From assembly GCF_005885605.1 (NCBI RefSeq), contig NZ_SZVP01000019.1:1-58642 (forward strand): a stretch of 58,642 bases of DNA, read 5' to 3'. A program made the translations under genes and the position numbers. Source of the DNA: Colwellia ponticola. GTDB taxonomy: Bacteria; Pseudomonadota; Gammaproteobacteria; Enterobacterales; Alteromonadaceae. Of the stretch, positions 26,979 through 36,940 are shown piece after piece (the stretch's first letter is position 1; each line of letters begins with the position of its first letter). Below the pieces are notes generated by a model that did not search any database, was not told the origin of the DNA, and worked only from the letters and a program-made list of their open reading frames with translations.

Positions 26979-28967
26979 ATGTCGTCGCGTCAAGAGTTAG
27001 CAAATGCTATTCGTGTATTAAGTATGGATGCCGTACAAAAAGCAAAATCAGGGCACCCAGGTGCACCTATGGGCATGGCAGATATTGCCGAGGTATTATG
27101 GCGTGATTTTTTAAAGCATAATCCAACTGATCCCAACTGGGCCGATCGCGATCGTTTTGTTTTATCAAATGGTCACGGCTCAATGCTTATCTATTCTTTA
27201 TTACATTTATCGGGTTACGATTTATCTATTGAAGATTTAAAAAACTTTCGTCAATTACACTCTAAAACCCCTGGTCACCCTGAATACGGTTACACACCAG
27301 GCGTTGAAACGACCACAGGTCCATTAGGTGCGGGTATTGCTAATGCGGTGGGTATGGCTATTGCTGAAAAAACATTAGCTGCCCAGTTTAACCGCGAAGA
27401 TCATGACATTGTTGATCATTTTACCTATTGCTTCTTAGGTGATGGCTGTTTAATGGAAGGTATCTCTCATGAAGCTTGTTCACTTGCGGGTACGTTAGGG
27501 TTAGGTAAACTAATAGCCTTTTGGGATGACAACGGCATTTCAATTGATGGTGAAGTTGAAGGTTGGTTTACTGACAACACGCCAGCGCGTTTTGAGTCTT
27601 ACGGTTGGCATGTACTTTGTGTTGATGGTCACGATGCTCAAGCAATTACTCTGGCTATTGAAGCGGCTAAATCGGTTACCGATAAACCTACGATGATTTG
27701 TTGTAAAACAATTATCGGTTTTGGCTCACCTAATAAATCAGGCTCTCATGATTGCCATGGCGCACCTTTAGGTGACGAAGAAATTGCTGCAACACGTGAA
27801 TTTTTAAACTGGCCACATGCACCTTTTGATATCCCAAGTGACATATACGCACAATGGAATAGAACTGAAAAAGGTCAAATAAGTCAAAGTAACTGGAATG
27901 AAAGATTTGCCGCTTATCAAGCAGCACACCCTGCACTTGCCAGTGAATACGAACGTCGTGTGATTAAAGGTGACTTACCTAGCGATTTTGAAGAAAAAGC
28001 AAACGCCTTTATTCAACAGTGCCATGAAAGCAGTGAAAATATTGCCTCACGTAAAGCTTCCCAAAATGCTATTGAAGCCTTTGGTCATGTATTACCTGAA
28101 ATGTTAGGTGGTTCGGCCGATTTAGCGGGCTCAAACTTAACCTTATGGTCTGGTTCAAAAGGTATTCAAGAAGATGCTGCCGGTAACTACATATTTTACG
28201 GCGTGCGCGAATTTGGCATGAGTAGCATTATGAATGGTATTTCTTTACACGGTGGTTTTGTAAACTACGGTGCTACCTTCATGATGTTTATGGAATATGC
28301 ACGCAATGCGGTGCGTATGTCAGCATTAATGGGCATTCAAAATATTTTTGTTTATACCCATGACTCTATTGGTCAAGGGGAAGATGGTCCTACGCATCAA
28401 CCTATTGAGCAATTAACTAACTTAAGAACTACGCCTAACTTAACGACGTGGCGTCCATGTGATGCAACTGAGTCTGCTGTTGCTTGGAAAGCTGCGGTAC
28501 AAAATCAAAAAGCACCTACAGCTTTGGTATTTTCACGCCAAGGTTTACCTGCAATGACACGTACGCAAACACAAGTAAGTGACATTGAAAAAGGGGCTTA
28601 TATCTTAGTAGATTGTGCTGGCACACCTGATGTAATTTTAATAGCAACAGGCTCTGAAGTAGCGCTAGCCGTTAACGCTGCCACAACTTTAACAGAGCAA
28701 GGCACAAAGGTACGTGTAGTATCTATGCCATCAACGACTGTTTTTGATCAGCAAAGTAGTGACTATAAAGCGGCGGTATTACCACTAAACGTGACTAAGC
28801 GTGTCGCTATTGAAGCAGCGCACGTTGACTTTTGGGCTAAGTATGTGGGTCTAAACGGCGCAGTAGTAGGTATGACAACTTTTGGTGAATCTGCACCTGG
28901 TAACGTATTACTAGAGCACTTTGGCTTCACTGTAGATAACGTTGTTAATACCGTCAATCAGTTATAA
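26979..28967 (+). CDS. tkt: Transketolase
   Basis: Thiamine-diphosphate enzyme of the non-oxidative pentose phosphate pathway. It has 662 residues (663 in E. coli TktA). It begins [20 protein letters not shown], has the ThDP motif [18 protein letters not shown] about 155 residues in and the central [20 protein letters not shown] 26979 is chosen because CTGGAG lies 7 nt upstream and the conserved N-terminus starts there. It opens a tkt-epd-pgk-fba set; erythrose 4-phosphate made by Tkt is the substrate of Epd. Confidence 0.97.
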   Translation: MSSRQELANAIRVLSMDAVQKAKSGHPGAPMGMADIAEVLWRDFLKHNPTDPNWADRDRFVLSNGHGSMLIYSLLHLSGYDLSIEDLKNFRQLHSKTPGHPEYGYTPGVETTTGPLGAGIANAVGMAIAEKTLAAQFNREDHDIVDHFTYCFLGDGCLMEGISHEACSLAGTLGLGKLIAFWDDNGISIDGEVEGWFTDNTPARFESYGWHVLCVDGHDAQAITLAIEAAKSVTDKPTMICCKTIIGFGSPNKSGSHDCHGAPLGDEEIAATREFLNWPHAPFDIPSDIYAQWNRTEKGQISQSNWNERFAAYQAAHPALASEYERRVIKGDLPSDFEEKANAFIQQCHESSENIASRKASQNAIEAFGHVLPEMLGGSADLAGSNLTLWSGSKGIQEDAAGNYIFYGVREFGMSSIMNGISLHGGFVNYGATFMMFMEYARNAVRMSALMGIQNIFVYTHDSIGQGEDGPTHQPIEQLTNLRTTPNLTTWRPCDATESAVAWKAAVQNQKAPTALVFSRQGLPAMTRTQTQVSDIEKGAYILVDCAGTPDVILIATGSEVALAVNAATTLTEQGTKVRVVSMPSTTVFDQQSSDYKAAVLPLNVTKRVAIEAAHVDFWAKYVGLNGAVVGMTTFGESAPGNVLLEHFGFTVDNVVNTVNQL

Positions 28968-29151
28968 TTTAAGTCGTTATAATAAGTAAACCTGTTATAA
29001 CCACGTAATAAGTTGCCACAAGTGTTGAACTTTACTTGTGGCAACTACGTACAACATTTATCACATAAGCTAGCTTTTTATTACAGCTAATATTATCACT
29101 CAGATATCGCTTAGATATCGCTTAAAATCATTGGATAAATACAGTAAGATT

Positions 29152-30165
29152 ATGACAATAAGAATTGCCGTTAGTGGCTTTGGCCGCATTGGACGTAGTG
29201 TAGTAAGAGCATTATATGAAAGCGGTAAAAACGAATTATTTACCTTAGTCGCCATTAATGAATTAGCACCTGCTTCAGGTATTGCCCATTTATTGAAATA
29301 CGACAGTACCCATGGCAGGTTTCCTTTTGAGGTCAGCCAAACAGATAATACCTTAATTATCGATGGCGATGAGATTGCACTAACCCATATTGATAATTTA
29401 ACTAGCCTACCTTGGCAGCAACAAAATATTGATATAGTACTTGATTGTACGGGTAAATATGGCACTAAAGCCGACGGCTTAAGTCATATTAATCGCGGCG
29501 CTAAAAAAGTATTATTCTCTCACCCCGGTGGCCAAGATATTGATGCAACTATTATTTACGGCATTAATCATCATACGTTAACCTCAGATGATCGTATTGT
29601 CTCAAACGGCTCTTGTACCACTAACTGTATCGTGCCTGTTATCAAGGTTATTGATGAAGCCTTTGGCGTAGAAAGTGGCTCTGTCACAACAATTCACTCA
29701 TCAATGCACGACCAACAAGTTATTGATGCTTATCATAAAGATTTACGCCGAGCTCGTGCTGCCAGTCAATCTATTATCCCTGTCGATACTAAACTCGCCG
29801 CTGGTATTGAACGAATATTGCCACAATTTAAAGGTCGTTTTGAAGCGATTGCTGTTCGTGTACCAACACTAAACGTTACCGCCATGGACTTAAGCTTGAC
29901 GGTTAATAGTGATGCCAGTATTAACGACATTAATAAAGCCATACAAGCAGCGACTAAAGAGACTGATTTAATCGGCGTGCTCGATTATACTGAAGAGCCG
30001 TTAGTGTCTGTTGATTTTAATCACGACGCCCATTCTTGTATTGTTGATGGTAGCCAAACTCGTGTTAGCCATAAACGCTTAATTAAAATGCTAATTTGGT
30101 GTGACAATGAATGGGGCTTTGCTAACCGCATGTTAGATACTGCGATAGCAATGTCAAAAGCATAA
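29152..30165 (+). CDS. epd: D-erythrose-4-phosphate dehydrogenase
   Basis: GAPDH-fold enzyme that oxidises erythrose 4-phosphate to 4-phosphoerythronate for pyridoxal phosphate synthesis. It has 337 residues. The NAD motif is [19 protein letters not shown] and the catalytic Cys is in [15 protein letters not shown]. The segments [16 protein letters not shown] and [18 protein letters not shown] match Epd rather than glycolytic GapA. The pgk-fba neighbourhood supports this. ATG 29152 is preferred to one seven codons upstream. An 11-bp tandem repeat (AGATATCGCTT) lies just before the gene at 29102. Confidence 0.93.
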   Translation: MTIRIAVSGFGRIGRSVVRALYESGKNELFTLVAINELAPASGIAHLLKYDSTHGRFPFEVSQTDNTLIIDGDEIALTHIDNLTSLPWQQQNIDIVLDCTGKYGTKADGLSHINRGAKKVLFSHPGGQDIDATIIYGINHHTLTSDDRIVSNGSCTTNCIVPVIKVIDEAFGVESGSVTTIHSSMHDQQVIDAYHKDLRRARAASQSIIPVDTKLAAGIERILPQFKGRFEAIAVRVPTLNVTAMDLSLTVNSDASINDINKAIQAATKETDLIGVLDYTEEPLVSVDFNHDAHSCIVDGSQTRVSHKRLIKMLIWCDNEWGFANRMLDTAIAMSKA

Positions 30166-30280
30166 CGTTACATATATGCATTTGAAAAAATACTTAACAA
30201 AAAATTTAAAATATTATTGCTCAATCATACTGTTAAAATAACAGAGCATAACTTCCCCACAGTGACAACAGGAGACAAGA

Positions 30281-31459
30281 ATGTCTATTATCAAAATGGC
30301 TGATCTAACATTAGCTAACCAACGTGTGCTAATTCGTGAAGATTTAAATGTACCTGTAACCGATGGTAAAATCACCTCTGATGCCCGTTTACGTGCCGCA
30401 TTACCTACTTTAAAACTTGCCTTAGAAGCTGGTGCAAAAGTCATGGTAATGTCTCATTTAGGACGCCCAACTGAAGGTCAACCAGCAGATGAGTTTTCCC
30501 TAAAACCTGTTACGGATTATCTTAGCGCCGCGTTAAACTACCCTGTACGTTTAGTTACCGACTACCTAGATGGTGTTGAGGTTGCTGCTGGTGAATTAGT
30601 GGTCTTTGAAAATATTCGCTTTAACGTTGGTGAGAAGAAAAATGATGATGTATTGGCTAAAAAATTAGCCGCATTATGTGATATTTTTGTTATGGATGCC
30701 TTTGGCACCGCACATCGCGCCCAAGCAAGTACTCATGGTGTAGCCAAGTTTGCTGCTACAGCTTGTGCTGGTCCATTATTGTCAGGCGAATTAGAAGCGT
30801 TAGGTAAAGCATTAGATAATCCAGCGAGACCACTAGTTGCCATTGTAGGAGGCTCAAAAGTCTCAACAAAATTAACGGTACTAGACTCGCTAGCAGGTAT
30901 TGTTGACCAACTTGTTGTTGGTGGCGGTATTGCCAATACCTTTATTGCCGCTGATGGCCATAATGTTGGCAAATCATTATTTGAAGCCGACTTAGTTAAC
31001 GAAGCTGCACGCTTAACTAAACAAGCTCAAGCCAATAATGGTAATATCCCTGTTCCTACTGATGTTGTCGTTGCCACTGAGTTTTCAGCCACTGCAGTAG
31101 CGACAATCAAGTCAGTTAATGACGTTAATGCCGATGAAATGATTTTTGATATTGGTCCCGATTCAGCCAAAGCTTTAACTGAAATCATCGCTAACGCAGG
31201 CACTATTGTGTGGAATGGTCCTGTTGGCGTATTTGAATTTGATCAATTTGGTGAAGGTACTAAAATTATCGCACAAGCGATTGCCGATAGCGCAGCCTTT
31301 TCAATTGCCGGTGGCGGAGATACTTTAGCTGCCGTTGATAAATATAATATTGCCGATAAAATATCTTATATCTCAACAGGCGGCGGTGCTTTCTTAGAGT
31401 TTTTAGAAGGTAAAAAATTACCTGCAGTAGAGATATTAGAACAACGCGCTAAAGTATAA
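30281..31459 (+). CDS. pgk: Phosphoglycerate kinase
   Basis: Glycolytic kinase interconverting 1,3-bisphosphoglycerate and 3-phosphoglycerate. It has 392 residues (387 in E. coli). It has the N-terminal [17 protein letters not shown], the [10 protein letters not shown] substrate loop, and the C-terminal nucleotide motifs [15 protein letters not shown] and [20 protein letters not shown] precedes the start. It follows epd by 115 bp. Confidence 0.98.
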   Translation: MSIIKMADLTLANQRVLIREDLNVPVTDGKITSDARLRAALPTLKLALEAGAKVMVMSHLGRPTEGQPADEFSLKPVTDYLSAALNYPVRLVTDYLDGVEVAAGELVVFENIRFNVGEKKNDDVLAKKLAALCDIFVMDAFGTAHRAQASTHGVAKFAATACAGPLLSGELEALGKALDNPARPLVAIVGGSKVSTKLTVLDSLAGIVDQLVVGGGIANTFIAADGHNVGKSLFEADLVNEAARLTKQAQANNGNIPVPTDVVVATEFSATAVATIKSVNDVNADEMIFDIGPDSAKALTEIIANAGTIVWNGPVGVFEFDQFGEGTKIIAQAIADSAAFSIAGGGDTLAAVDKYNIADKISYISTGGGAFLEFLEGKKLPAVEILEQRAKV

Positions 31460-31521
31460 ATGCTACGCTTACCAACACAACGCCCAGCAATAATGGTGCA
31501 CTGCTGGTAATGCTAAAAAAT

Positions 31522-31558
31522 AAAAACGAGTGTCTAGACAAAGACCTCGTTTTTTTTT
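31522..31558 (+). terminator. Rho-independent terminator of pgk
   Basis: AAAAACGAG (31522-31530) pairs with CTCGTTTTT, enclosing a short inner stem, followed by T9. It separates pgk from fba, which probably has its own promoter in the 170 bp that follow. Confidence 0.8.
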
Positions 31559-31730
31559 CACTACTTTTTAACTAAAAGTTAAATCAATACGACAACAATT
31601 CAACTTTACTGAAATTATCCTGTCAGATAAGAGTGCTATTTGTTATAATTTTTATTATCTAAATAAACTTTAACCCCCCATTAATAAAGTTTAAACAAAA
31701 CTTAAACAAAACTTATCTAGGAGTAAGTAA

Positions 31731-32795
31731 ATGGCTTTAATTTCAATGCGCCAGATGCTCGATCATGCGGCAGAATTTGAATACGGTATTCCAGCATTTA
31801 ATGTAAATAACTTAGAGCAAGTACGCGCTATAATGCTTGCCGCTAGTGATACTGATAGCCCTGTGATCATGCAAGCATCTGCAGGTGCTAGAAAATACGC
31901 CGGTGCACCTTTTTTACGTCATTTAATTTTAGCCGCAATTGAAGAGTTTCCACATATTCCAGTGGTTATGCATCAAGATCACGGTACTTCTCCTACTATT
32001 TGTCAACGCTCTATTCAATTAGGCTTTTCATCAGTAATGATGGACGGTTCTTTAATGGATGATGGTAAAACACCAAGCTCTTATGAATACAATGTTGATG
32101 TAACACGTCGCACTGTTGAAATGGCACACGCTTGTGGTGTTTCGGTTGAAGGTGAATTAGGTTGCTTAGGCTCTCTTGAAACCGGTATGGCTGGTGAAGA
32201 AGATGGCGTTGGTGCTGAAGGTGTTTTAACAAAAGAACAAATGTTAACAGATCCAGAAGAAGCCGCTGATTTTGTTAATAAAACGCAAGTAGATGCACTA
32301 GCAATTGCCTGTGGTACTTCTCATGGTGCGTATAAATTTACGCGCCCACCAACTGGCGATATCTTAGCGATTGATCGTATTAAAGCGATTCACCAACGTA
32401 TACCGCATACTCACTTAGTTATGCATGGCTCTTCATCAGTGCCACAAGATTGGTTAGCGGTTATTAATGAATTTGGTGGTAAGATCCCGGAGACTTATGG
32501 TGTCCCTGTAGAACAAATTCAACACGGCATTAAAAATGGTGTACGTAAAATCAATATAGATACTGATTTACGTCTTGCTGCTACTGGCTCTATTCGTCGC
32601 TTTTTAGCTGAAAACCCAAGTGAATTTGATCCACGTAAATTCTTACAAGTATCAACTAATGCGATGTACGATATATGTAAAGCTCGTTATGAAGCATTTA
32701 ACACTGTGGGTAATGCGAGTAAAATAAAACCGATAAGCCTTGATAGTATGTTTGACCTTTACCAAAGCGGTAAACTTAAAGCTATCATCAAGTAA
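31731..32795 (+). CDS. fba: Class II fructose-bisphosphate aldolase
   Basis: Zinc-dependent aldolase of glycolysis and gluconeogenesis. It has 354 residues. Zinc ligands are in VMHQDHG and MHGSSS, with VEGELGCLG and [11 protein letters not shown] typical of the class II subtype common in marine gammaproteobacteria and Calvin-cycle bacteria rather than E. coli FbaA. The phosphate-binding [12 protein letters not shown] is intact. It has a GGAG ribosome site and a downstream terminator. Confidence 0.95.
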   Translation: MALISMRQMLDHAAEFEYGIPAFNVNNLEQVRAIMLAASDTDSPVIMQASAGARKYAGAPFLRHLILAAIEEFPHIPVVMHQDHGTSPTICQRSIQLGFSSVMMDGSLMDDGKTPSSYEYNVDVTRRTVEMAHACGVSVEGELGCLGSLETGMAGEEDGVGAEGVLTKEQMLTDPEEAADFVNKTQVDALAIACGTSHGAYKFTRPPTGDILAIDRIKAIHQRIPHTHLVMHGSSSVPQDWLAVINEFGGKIPETYGVPVEQIQHGIKNGVRKINIDTDLRLAATGSIRRFLAENPSEFDPRKFLQVSTNAMYDICKARYEAFNTVGNASKIKPISLDSMFDLYQSGKLKAIIK

Positions 32796-32822
32796 AGCTT
32801 TTATTACAAAAACACTTAATTA

Positions 32823-32844
32823 AAAGGGCTTAGGCCCTTTTTTT
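32823..32844 (+). terminator. Rho-independent terminator of fba
   Basis: AAAGGGC/GCCCTTT with a TTAG loop, followed by a T run. Confidence 0.8.
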
Positions 32845-32920
32845 ATGCTCGAAAAAAATAAACGACTTAGGTATAATTCGCGCAATCTAATCACGCTCAC
32901 TTCATTAAGTAACTTCCCAA

Positions 32921-33796
32921 ATGCTCTCTCGCTTTATCTTACTCGCTATTTTTATCATTTTGTGTACTTTACCAACTTTTACTTATGCCAAAGAAAAGCT
33001 AGAAACTGCCGATGCCTCAGACATACTTTTTAGCCTTAAAAAAGCCGATCAATCAAAACAACCGTCATCGGGCACCCTATTTACCGCCTCCGCACAACTT
33101 GGCCTTCTTTACCTAACGGGTAATACACGTAGTGCCGATATTAAAACAGGTTTAGATCTGCGCTTTGAAAGAGGCCTTTGGCGTAGCGCATTTGGTTTTG
33201 ATTTATTATTGAAAAAAACAGAAATAGAAAATGAAAGTAGCGATGGTCAAGTCAGTAAAAGCTTTGATACTTCCGACCATAAGTGGAGCATTATTTCACA
33301 AACTAACTACACGCTTGATGCCACGAAACAAAACTATATCTACGGCAGTATTTTTTATGAAGAAGACCGTTTTTCTGGTTTTGACTCGCAAGGCTCTATT
33401 TCAACAGGTTGGGGACGACGATGGTTTGAAAATAAAGACACCAGCTTTGATGCCGATATTGGTCCGGGCTTTAAAAGAGATATACTCAATATTACTGAGG
33501 AAGAGATTGCCACAGGTATGTCAAATCAAACGCGAGATTCTTTTATTTTACAAGCACAAGCTCTTTATATAAAAAAATTAAATCAACATATTGAATTTAA
33601 ACAAAATTTAATAATAAAGCATGCAATAGACAGTGGTGAAAACAGTGTTTATAAAGCAACATCTGCTATTACCAGTAAATTGATCGACTCATTACAACTT
33701 AAGCTTAAATTCACTATTGACTACAACTCTGAAGTTGACTCAGATAAAGAAAATTTAAATACTGAAACCTCTATCCTACTTGTTTATAGTTTTTAA
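32921..33796 (+). CDS. DUF481 outer-membrane protein (YdiY-like)
   Basis: A 291-residue protein with a signal peptide (MLSRFILLAIFIILCTLP then TFTYAKE, cleavage near residue 23). The mature part alternates polar and aromatic residues in beta-strand pattern: SAQLGLLYLTGNTRSADIK is the typical DUF481 opening (an NTRS/TGNT-type motif), with GWGRRWFENKDTSFDADIGP in the middle and the terminal strand ending in Phe (LLVYSF), as in beta-barrels of the outer membrane. Function is unknown; YdiY of E. coli is acid-inducible. It stands alone between fba and ettA. Confidence 0.85.
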   Translation: MLSRFILLAIFIILCTLPTFTYAKEKLETADASDILFSLKKADQSKQPSSGTLFTASAQLGLLYLTGNTRSADIKTGLDLRFERGLWRSAFGFDLLLKKTEIENESSDGQVSKSFDTSDHKWSIISQTNYTLDATKQNYIYGSIFYEEDRFSGFDSQGSISTGWGRRWFENKDTSFDADIGPGFKRDILNITEEEIATGMSNQTRDSFILQAQALYIKKLNQHIEFKQNLIIKHAIDSGENSVYKATSAITSKLIDSLQLKLKFTIDYNSEVDSDKENLNTETSILLVYSF

Positions 33797-33926
33797 TCAC
33801 CGTTGAAACTGTTGTCCATTTTTAATTTACTATAATGTCAGCAGAGAGTAGCAGTGTCACATTGACTGTCTAGTGCCATAACTCTACAATAACCCGCAAT
33901 TAATTTACTATAAAAAAGGCATATTT

Positions 33927-35600
33927 ATGGCTTTACCAGACAAGTTTATTTTCTCGATGAACCGCGTTTCTAAAGTGGTTCCCCCTAAAAGAACCATTTT
34001 AAAAGATATTTCCTTATCATTTTTTCCAGGCGCTAAAATTGGTGTCTTGGGCTTAAACGGTTCAGGTAAATCTACCCTACTTCGTATTATGGCTGGTCTT
34101 GATACTGAATTTGAAGGCGAAGCACACGCATTAGCGGGTACTAATATTGGCTATTTACCGCAAGAGCCTGTTTTAGATGAAGAAAAAACAGTGCGTGAGA
34201 TTGTTGAAGAAGCTGTAGCTACGGTTAAAAATGCTTTAGCGCGTCTTGACCAAGTTTATAACGAGTATGCTGAAGAAGGTGCAGATTTTGATGCGTTAGC
34301 CAAAGAGCAAGGTGAGTTAGAAGACATCATCAATAGCAACGATGGTCATAATATTGATAACATTCTTGAACGTGCTGCTGATGCTTTGCGTTTACCTGAG
34401 TGGGATCAAGTAATAAGAGTATTAAGTGGTGGTGAACGCCGCCGCGTAGCACTATGTCGTTTATTGTTACAAAAGCCAGACATGTTATTACTTGATGAGC
34501 CAACCAACCATTTGGATGCAGAGTCTGTTGCATGGTTAGAGCGCTTCTTACATGACTACCCAGGTACTGTGGTAGCAATCACCCATGATAGATACTTCCT
34601 CGATAACGTTGCTGGTTGGATATTAGAGCTAGATAGAGGCCATGGCATTCCTTATGAAGGTAACTACTCTTCATGGTTAGAGCAAAAGGATGCCCGTCTT
34701 GAACAAGAAAGCAAAAGCGAAAGTGCTTTACAACGAACCATCAAGCAAGAGCTTGAGTGGGTCCGTTCAAATCCCAAAGCACGCCAATCAAAAAGCAAAG
34801 CCCGTATGGCTCGTTTTGAAGAGCTTAATAGCCAAGATCATCAAAAACGTAATGAAACTAACGAACTTTACATTCCACCTGGACCGCGTTTAGGTGATAA
34901 AGTATTAGATGTTAATAACTTAACAAAATCGTTTGGTGATAGAGTACTGATCGATAATTTAAGCTTTAGTGTACCTAAAGGCGCAATCGTAGGTATTATC
35001 GGGCCAAACGGTGCCGGTAAATCAACACTATTTAAAATAATGTCAGGTGCTGAGCAAGCTGACTCTGGCTCGGTTGAGCTGGGTGATACCGTTAAGTTAG
35101 CCAGTGTTGATCAATTCCGTGATGACATGGATGACACCAAGACAGTTTATCAAGAAATATCACAAGGTCATGAAATTTTACAGATTGGTAACTTTGAAAT
35201 TCCAAGCCGCGCTTATGTAAGCCGCTTTAACTTTAAAGGCAACGATCAGCAAAAAATTATTGGTAACTTATCTGGTGGTGAACGTAACCGTGTCCATTTA
35301 GCAAAGCTTGTGCAAACAGGGGGGAATGTATTACTACTGGATGAGCCAACCAACGACTTAGATGTTGAAACATTACGTGCTTTAGAAGAAGCCTTATTAG
35401 AGTTTCCAGGTTGTGCTATGGTTATTTCCCATGACCGTTGGTTCCTTGACCGTATTGCTACCCATATTCTAGATTACCGTGATGAAGGTAATATCAACTT
35501 CTATGAAGGTAACTTCACCGATTATGAAGCTTGGTTGAAGAAAACTTTAGGCCCTGCAGCAACAGAGCCACATAGAATTAGATACAAAAAAATAGGCTAA
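33927..35600 (+). CDS. ettA: Energy-dependent translational throttle protein (ABC-F)
   Basis: Ribosome E-site ATPase that gates the first elongation step according to ADP/ATP ratio. It has 557 residues (555 in E. coli). Two ABC domains are present: Walker A GLNGSGKST and GPNGAGKST, signatures LSGGERRRVAL and LSGGERNRVHL, Walker B LLLDEPTNHLD and LLLDEPTNDLD. The linker between them carries the basic SNPKARQSKSKARMARFEEL segment. There is no membrane domain. A strong terminator follows. Confidence 0.97.
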   Translation: MALPDKFIFSMNRVSKVVPPKRTILKDISLSFFPGAKIGVLGLNGSGKSTLLRIMAGLDTEFEGEAHALAGTNIGYLPQEPVLDEEKTVREIVEEAVATVKNALARLDQVYNEYAEEGADFDALAKEQGELEDIINSNDGHNIDNILERAADALRLPEWDQVIRVLSGGERRRVALCRLLLQKPDMLLLDEPTNHLDAESVAWLERFLHDYPGTVVAITHDRYFLDNVAGWILELDRGHGIPYEGNYSSWLEQKDARLEQESKSESALQRTIKQELEWVRSNPKARQSKSKARMARFEELNSQDHQKRNETNELYIPPGPRLGDKVLDVNNLTKSFGDRVLIDNLSFSVPKGAIVGIIGPNGAGKSTLFKIMSGAEQADSGSVELGDTVKLASVDQFRDDMDDTKTVYQEISQGHEILQIGNFEIPSRAYVSRFNFKGNDQQKIIGNLSGGERNRVHLAKLVQTGGNVLLLDEPTNDLDVETLRALEEALLEFPGCAMVISHDRWFLDRIATHILDYRDEGNINFYEGNFTDYEAWLKKTLGPAATEPHRIRYKKIG

Positions 35601-35640
35601 TGGCTTAGGTTCTGTTGAACTTTAGCGGTTAAAAACAATA

Positions 35641-35680
35641 AAAAACCAGTTGAAAATTTACTTTTTAACTGGTTTTTTTT
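35641..35680 (+). terminator. Rho-independent terminator of ettA
   Basis: AAAAACCAGTT (35641-35651) pairs with AACTGGTTTTT (35667-35677), followed by further T residues. Confidence 0.85.
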
Positions 35681-35840
35681 ATACCATAACTTTTTACTTT
35701 TCAAGTCAATAAGGCTATGCTGAAGTGACATTGTAGCTATTTAAATTTGGTAACTTACCAAGCGATTAACTGGGTTAGGCACTCATCTATTGACCTGAGC
35801 TATTTACCAAGCTATTTACCAAGCAAGGGACATAAAAAAC

Positions 35841-36203
35841 ATGGAAAATAAACGGCAATTTACCCGTATTTTATTTTCAATCAACGCAGAGCTGGAAATT
35901 GAAGGTAAGACATACCCTGTATCCATTCATGATATATCACTTAATGGCGCGCTAGTTTCTGCAATAAAGAGTGATCATTCATTAAAAGGTAAGCTTGGTC
36001 GCTTACATTTTTTATTATCAGATCAAGAATCAGCCGTTACTATGGCGGTTGTAGTAGTCCATGAAGAGGATGAGGAAACAGGCTTGCAATGCAATGCTAT
36101 TGACATTGACAGCGTTACTCATTTACGACGTTTAATTGAGCTTAACCTTGGGGATAGCAAGCAGTTGAATAAAGAATTACGTCATTTATCACGATTATCT
36201 TAA
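35841..36203 (+). CDS. PilZ domain protein (c-di-GMP receptor)
   Basis: Free-standing PilZ domain of 120 residues. The c-di-GMP motif is complete: RQFTR near the N-terminus (RxxxR) and DISLNG (DxSxxG) about 25 residues later. It should bind c-di-GMP and signal to a partner; the partner is not evident. The GGDEF and EAL proteins encoded at 39727 and 46130 could set the local level. The start follows GGGACATAAAAAAC. Confidence 0.88.
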   Translation: MENKRQFTRILFSINAELEIEGKTYPVSIHDISLNGALVSAIKSDHSLKGKLGRLHFLLSDQESAVTMAVVVVHEEDEETGLQCNAIDIDSVTHLRRLIELNLGDSKQLNKELRHLSRLS

Positions 36204-36306
36204 CTATAAAGTTATTAAGCTGTTAAGTTAACGTATAGGGGCTGTTAATCATTTTAAGTAAATTAGTATCAGCTGTTATTTTTACCCTGATCTTTTAGGA
36301 GCATTA

Positions 36307-36804
36307 ATGAATCATTTAGTTATCTCTTGTATTGGCCCTGACAAAACAGGCCTAGTAGACACGCTATCAACAATAATTTCAAAGCATCAAGGCAACTGGC
36401 AAGTGAGTAGTCTACATCACTTATCTGGTTTTTTTGCCGGTGTTATTGAAGTTGCCGTTGAAAGTGCGCATAGCGCCAGCTTGATCAATGAATTAAAGAC
36501 GATAAGTGGTTTACGTTGTCAAATTGAAATGGCAGAGCCCGATTTAGCCAGCACTGCGGCTAACTTAGTATTAGAGATTACCGCGAATGATAGAGCGGGC
36601 ATAGTACAAGAACTCTCTTCGGTTATACATCACAAAGATGGTAATTTAATCAAGCTAGTGAGCTCTACAGATAGCGCCGCTTATACTGGACAAAATATCT
36701 TCAAAGCAACAGTAGAAATTGCTATTAATGAAGACTCTATTGATGCGCTAGTTAGTGCCTTAGAACAAATAGCTAATGATTTAATGGTAGATATCTCACG
36801 TTAA
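36307..36804 (+). CDS. gcvR: Glycine cleavage system transcriptional repressor (GcvR-like, two ACT domains)
   Basis: A 165-residue protein of two ACT domains (about 1-78 and 84-165). The first opens HLVISCIGPDKTGLVDTLST and the second LVLEITANDRAGIVQELSSV. GcvR in E. coli binds glycine and antagonises GcvA at the gcv promoter. The gcvTHP genes are in this same window, 30 kb away. The family also includes other small ACT proteins, so the assignment to glycine control is likely but not proven. No gcvA is seen. Confidence 0.78.
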   Translation: MNHLVISCIGPDKTGLVDTLSTIISKHQGNWQVSSLHHLSGFFAGVIEVAVESAHSASLINELKTISGLRCQIEMAEPDLASTAANLVLEITANDRAGIVQELSSVIHHKDGNLIKLVSSTDSAAYTGQNIFKATVEIAINEDSIDALVSALEQIANDLMVDISR

Positions 36805-36867
36805 CAGTGTTTAACCTTACCTTATAACACATATTTGAAAAAATATATTTAACCGGTTTATGAAGCG

Positions 36868-36896
36868 AAAACGCGTGTCATCGACACGCGTTTTTT
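36868..36896. terminator. Rho-independent terminator, bidirectional
   Basis: AAACGCGTGTC pairs with GACACGCGTTT around a 4-nt ATC-containing loop, followed by T6. It sits between convergent gcvR and the helicase gene. Confidence 0.85.
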
Positions 36897-36940
36897 ACTT
36901 TATAGGTCGATTAAAAGTTTACGAAAAGAATGTTTAGCGT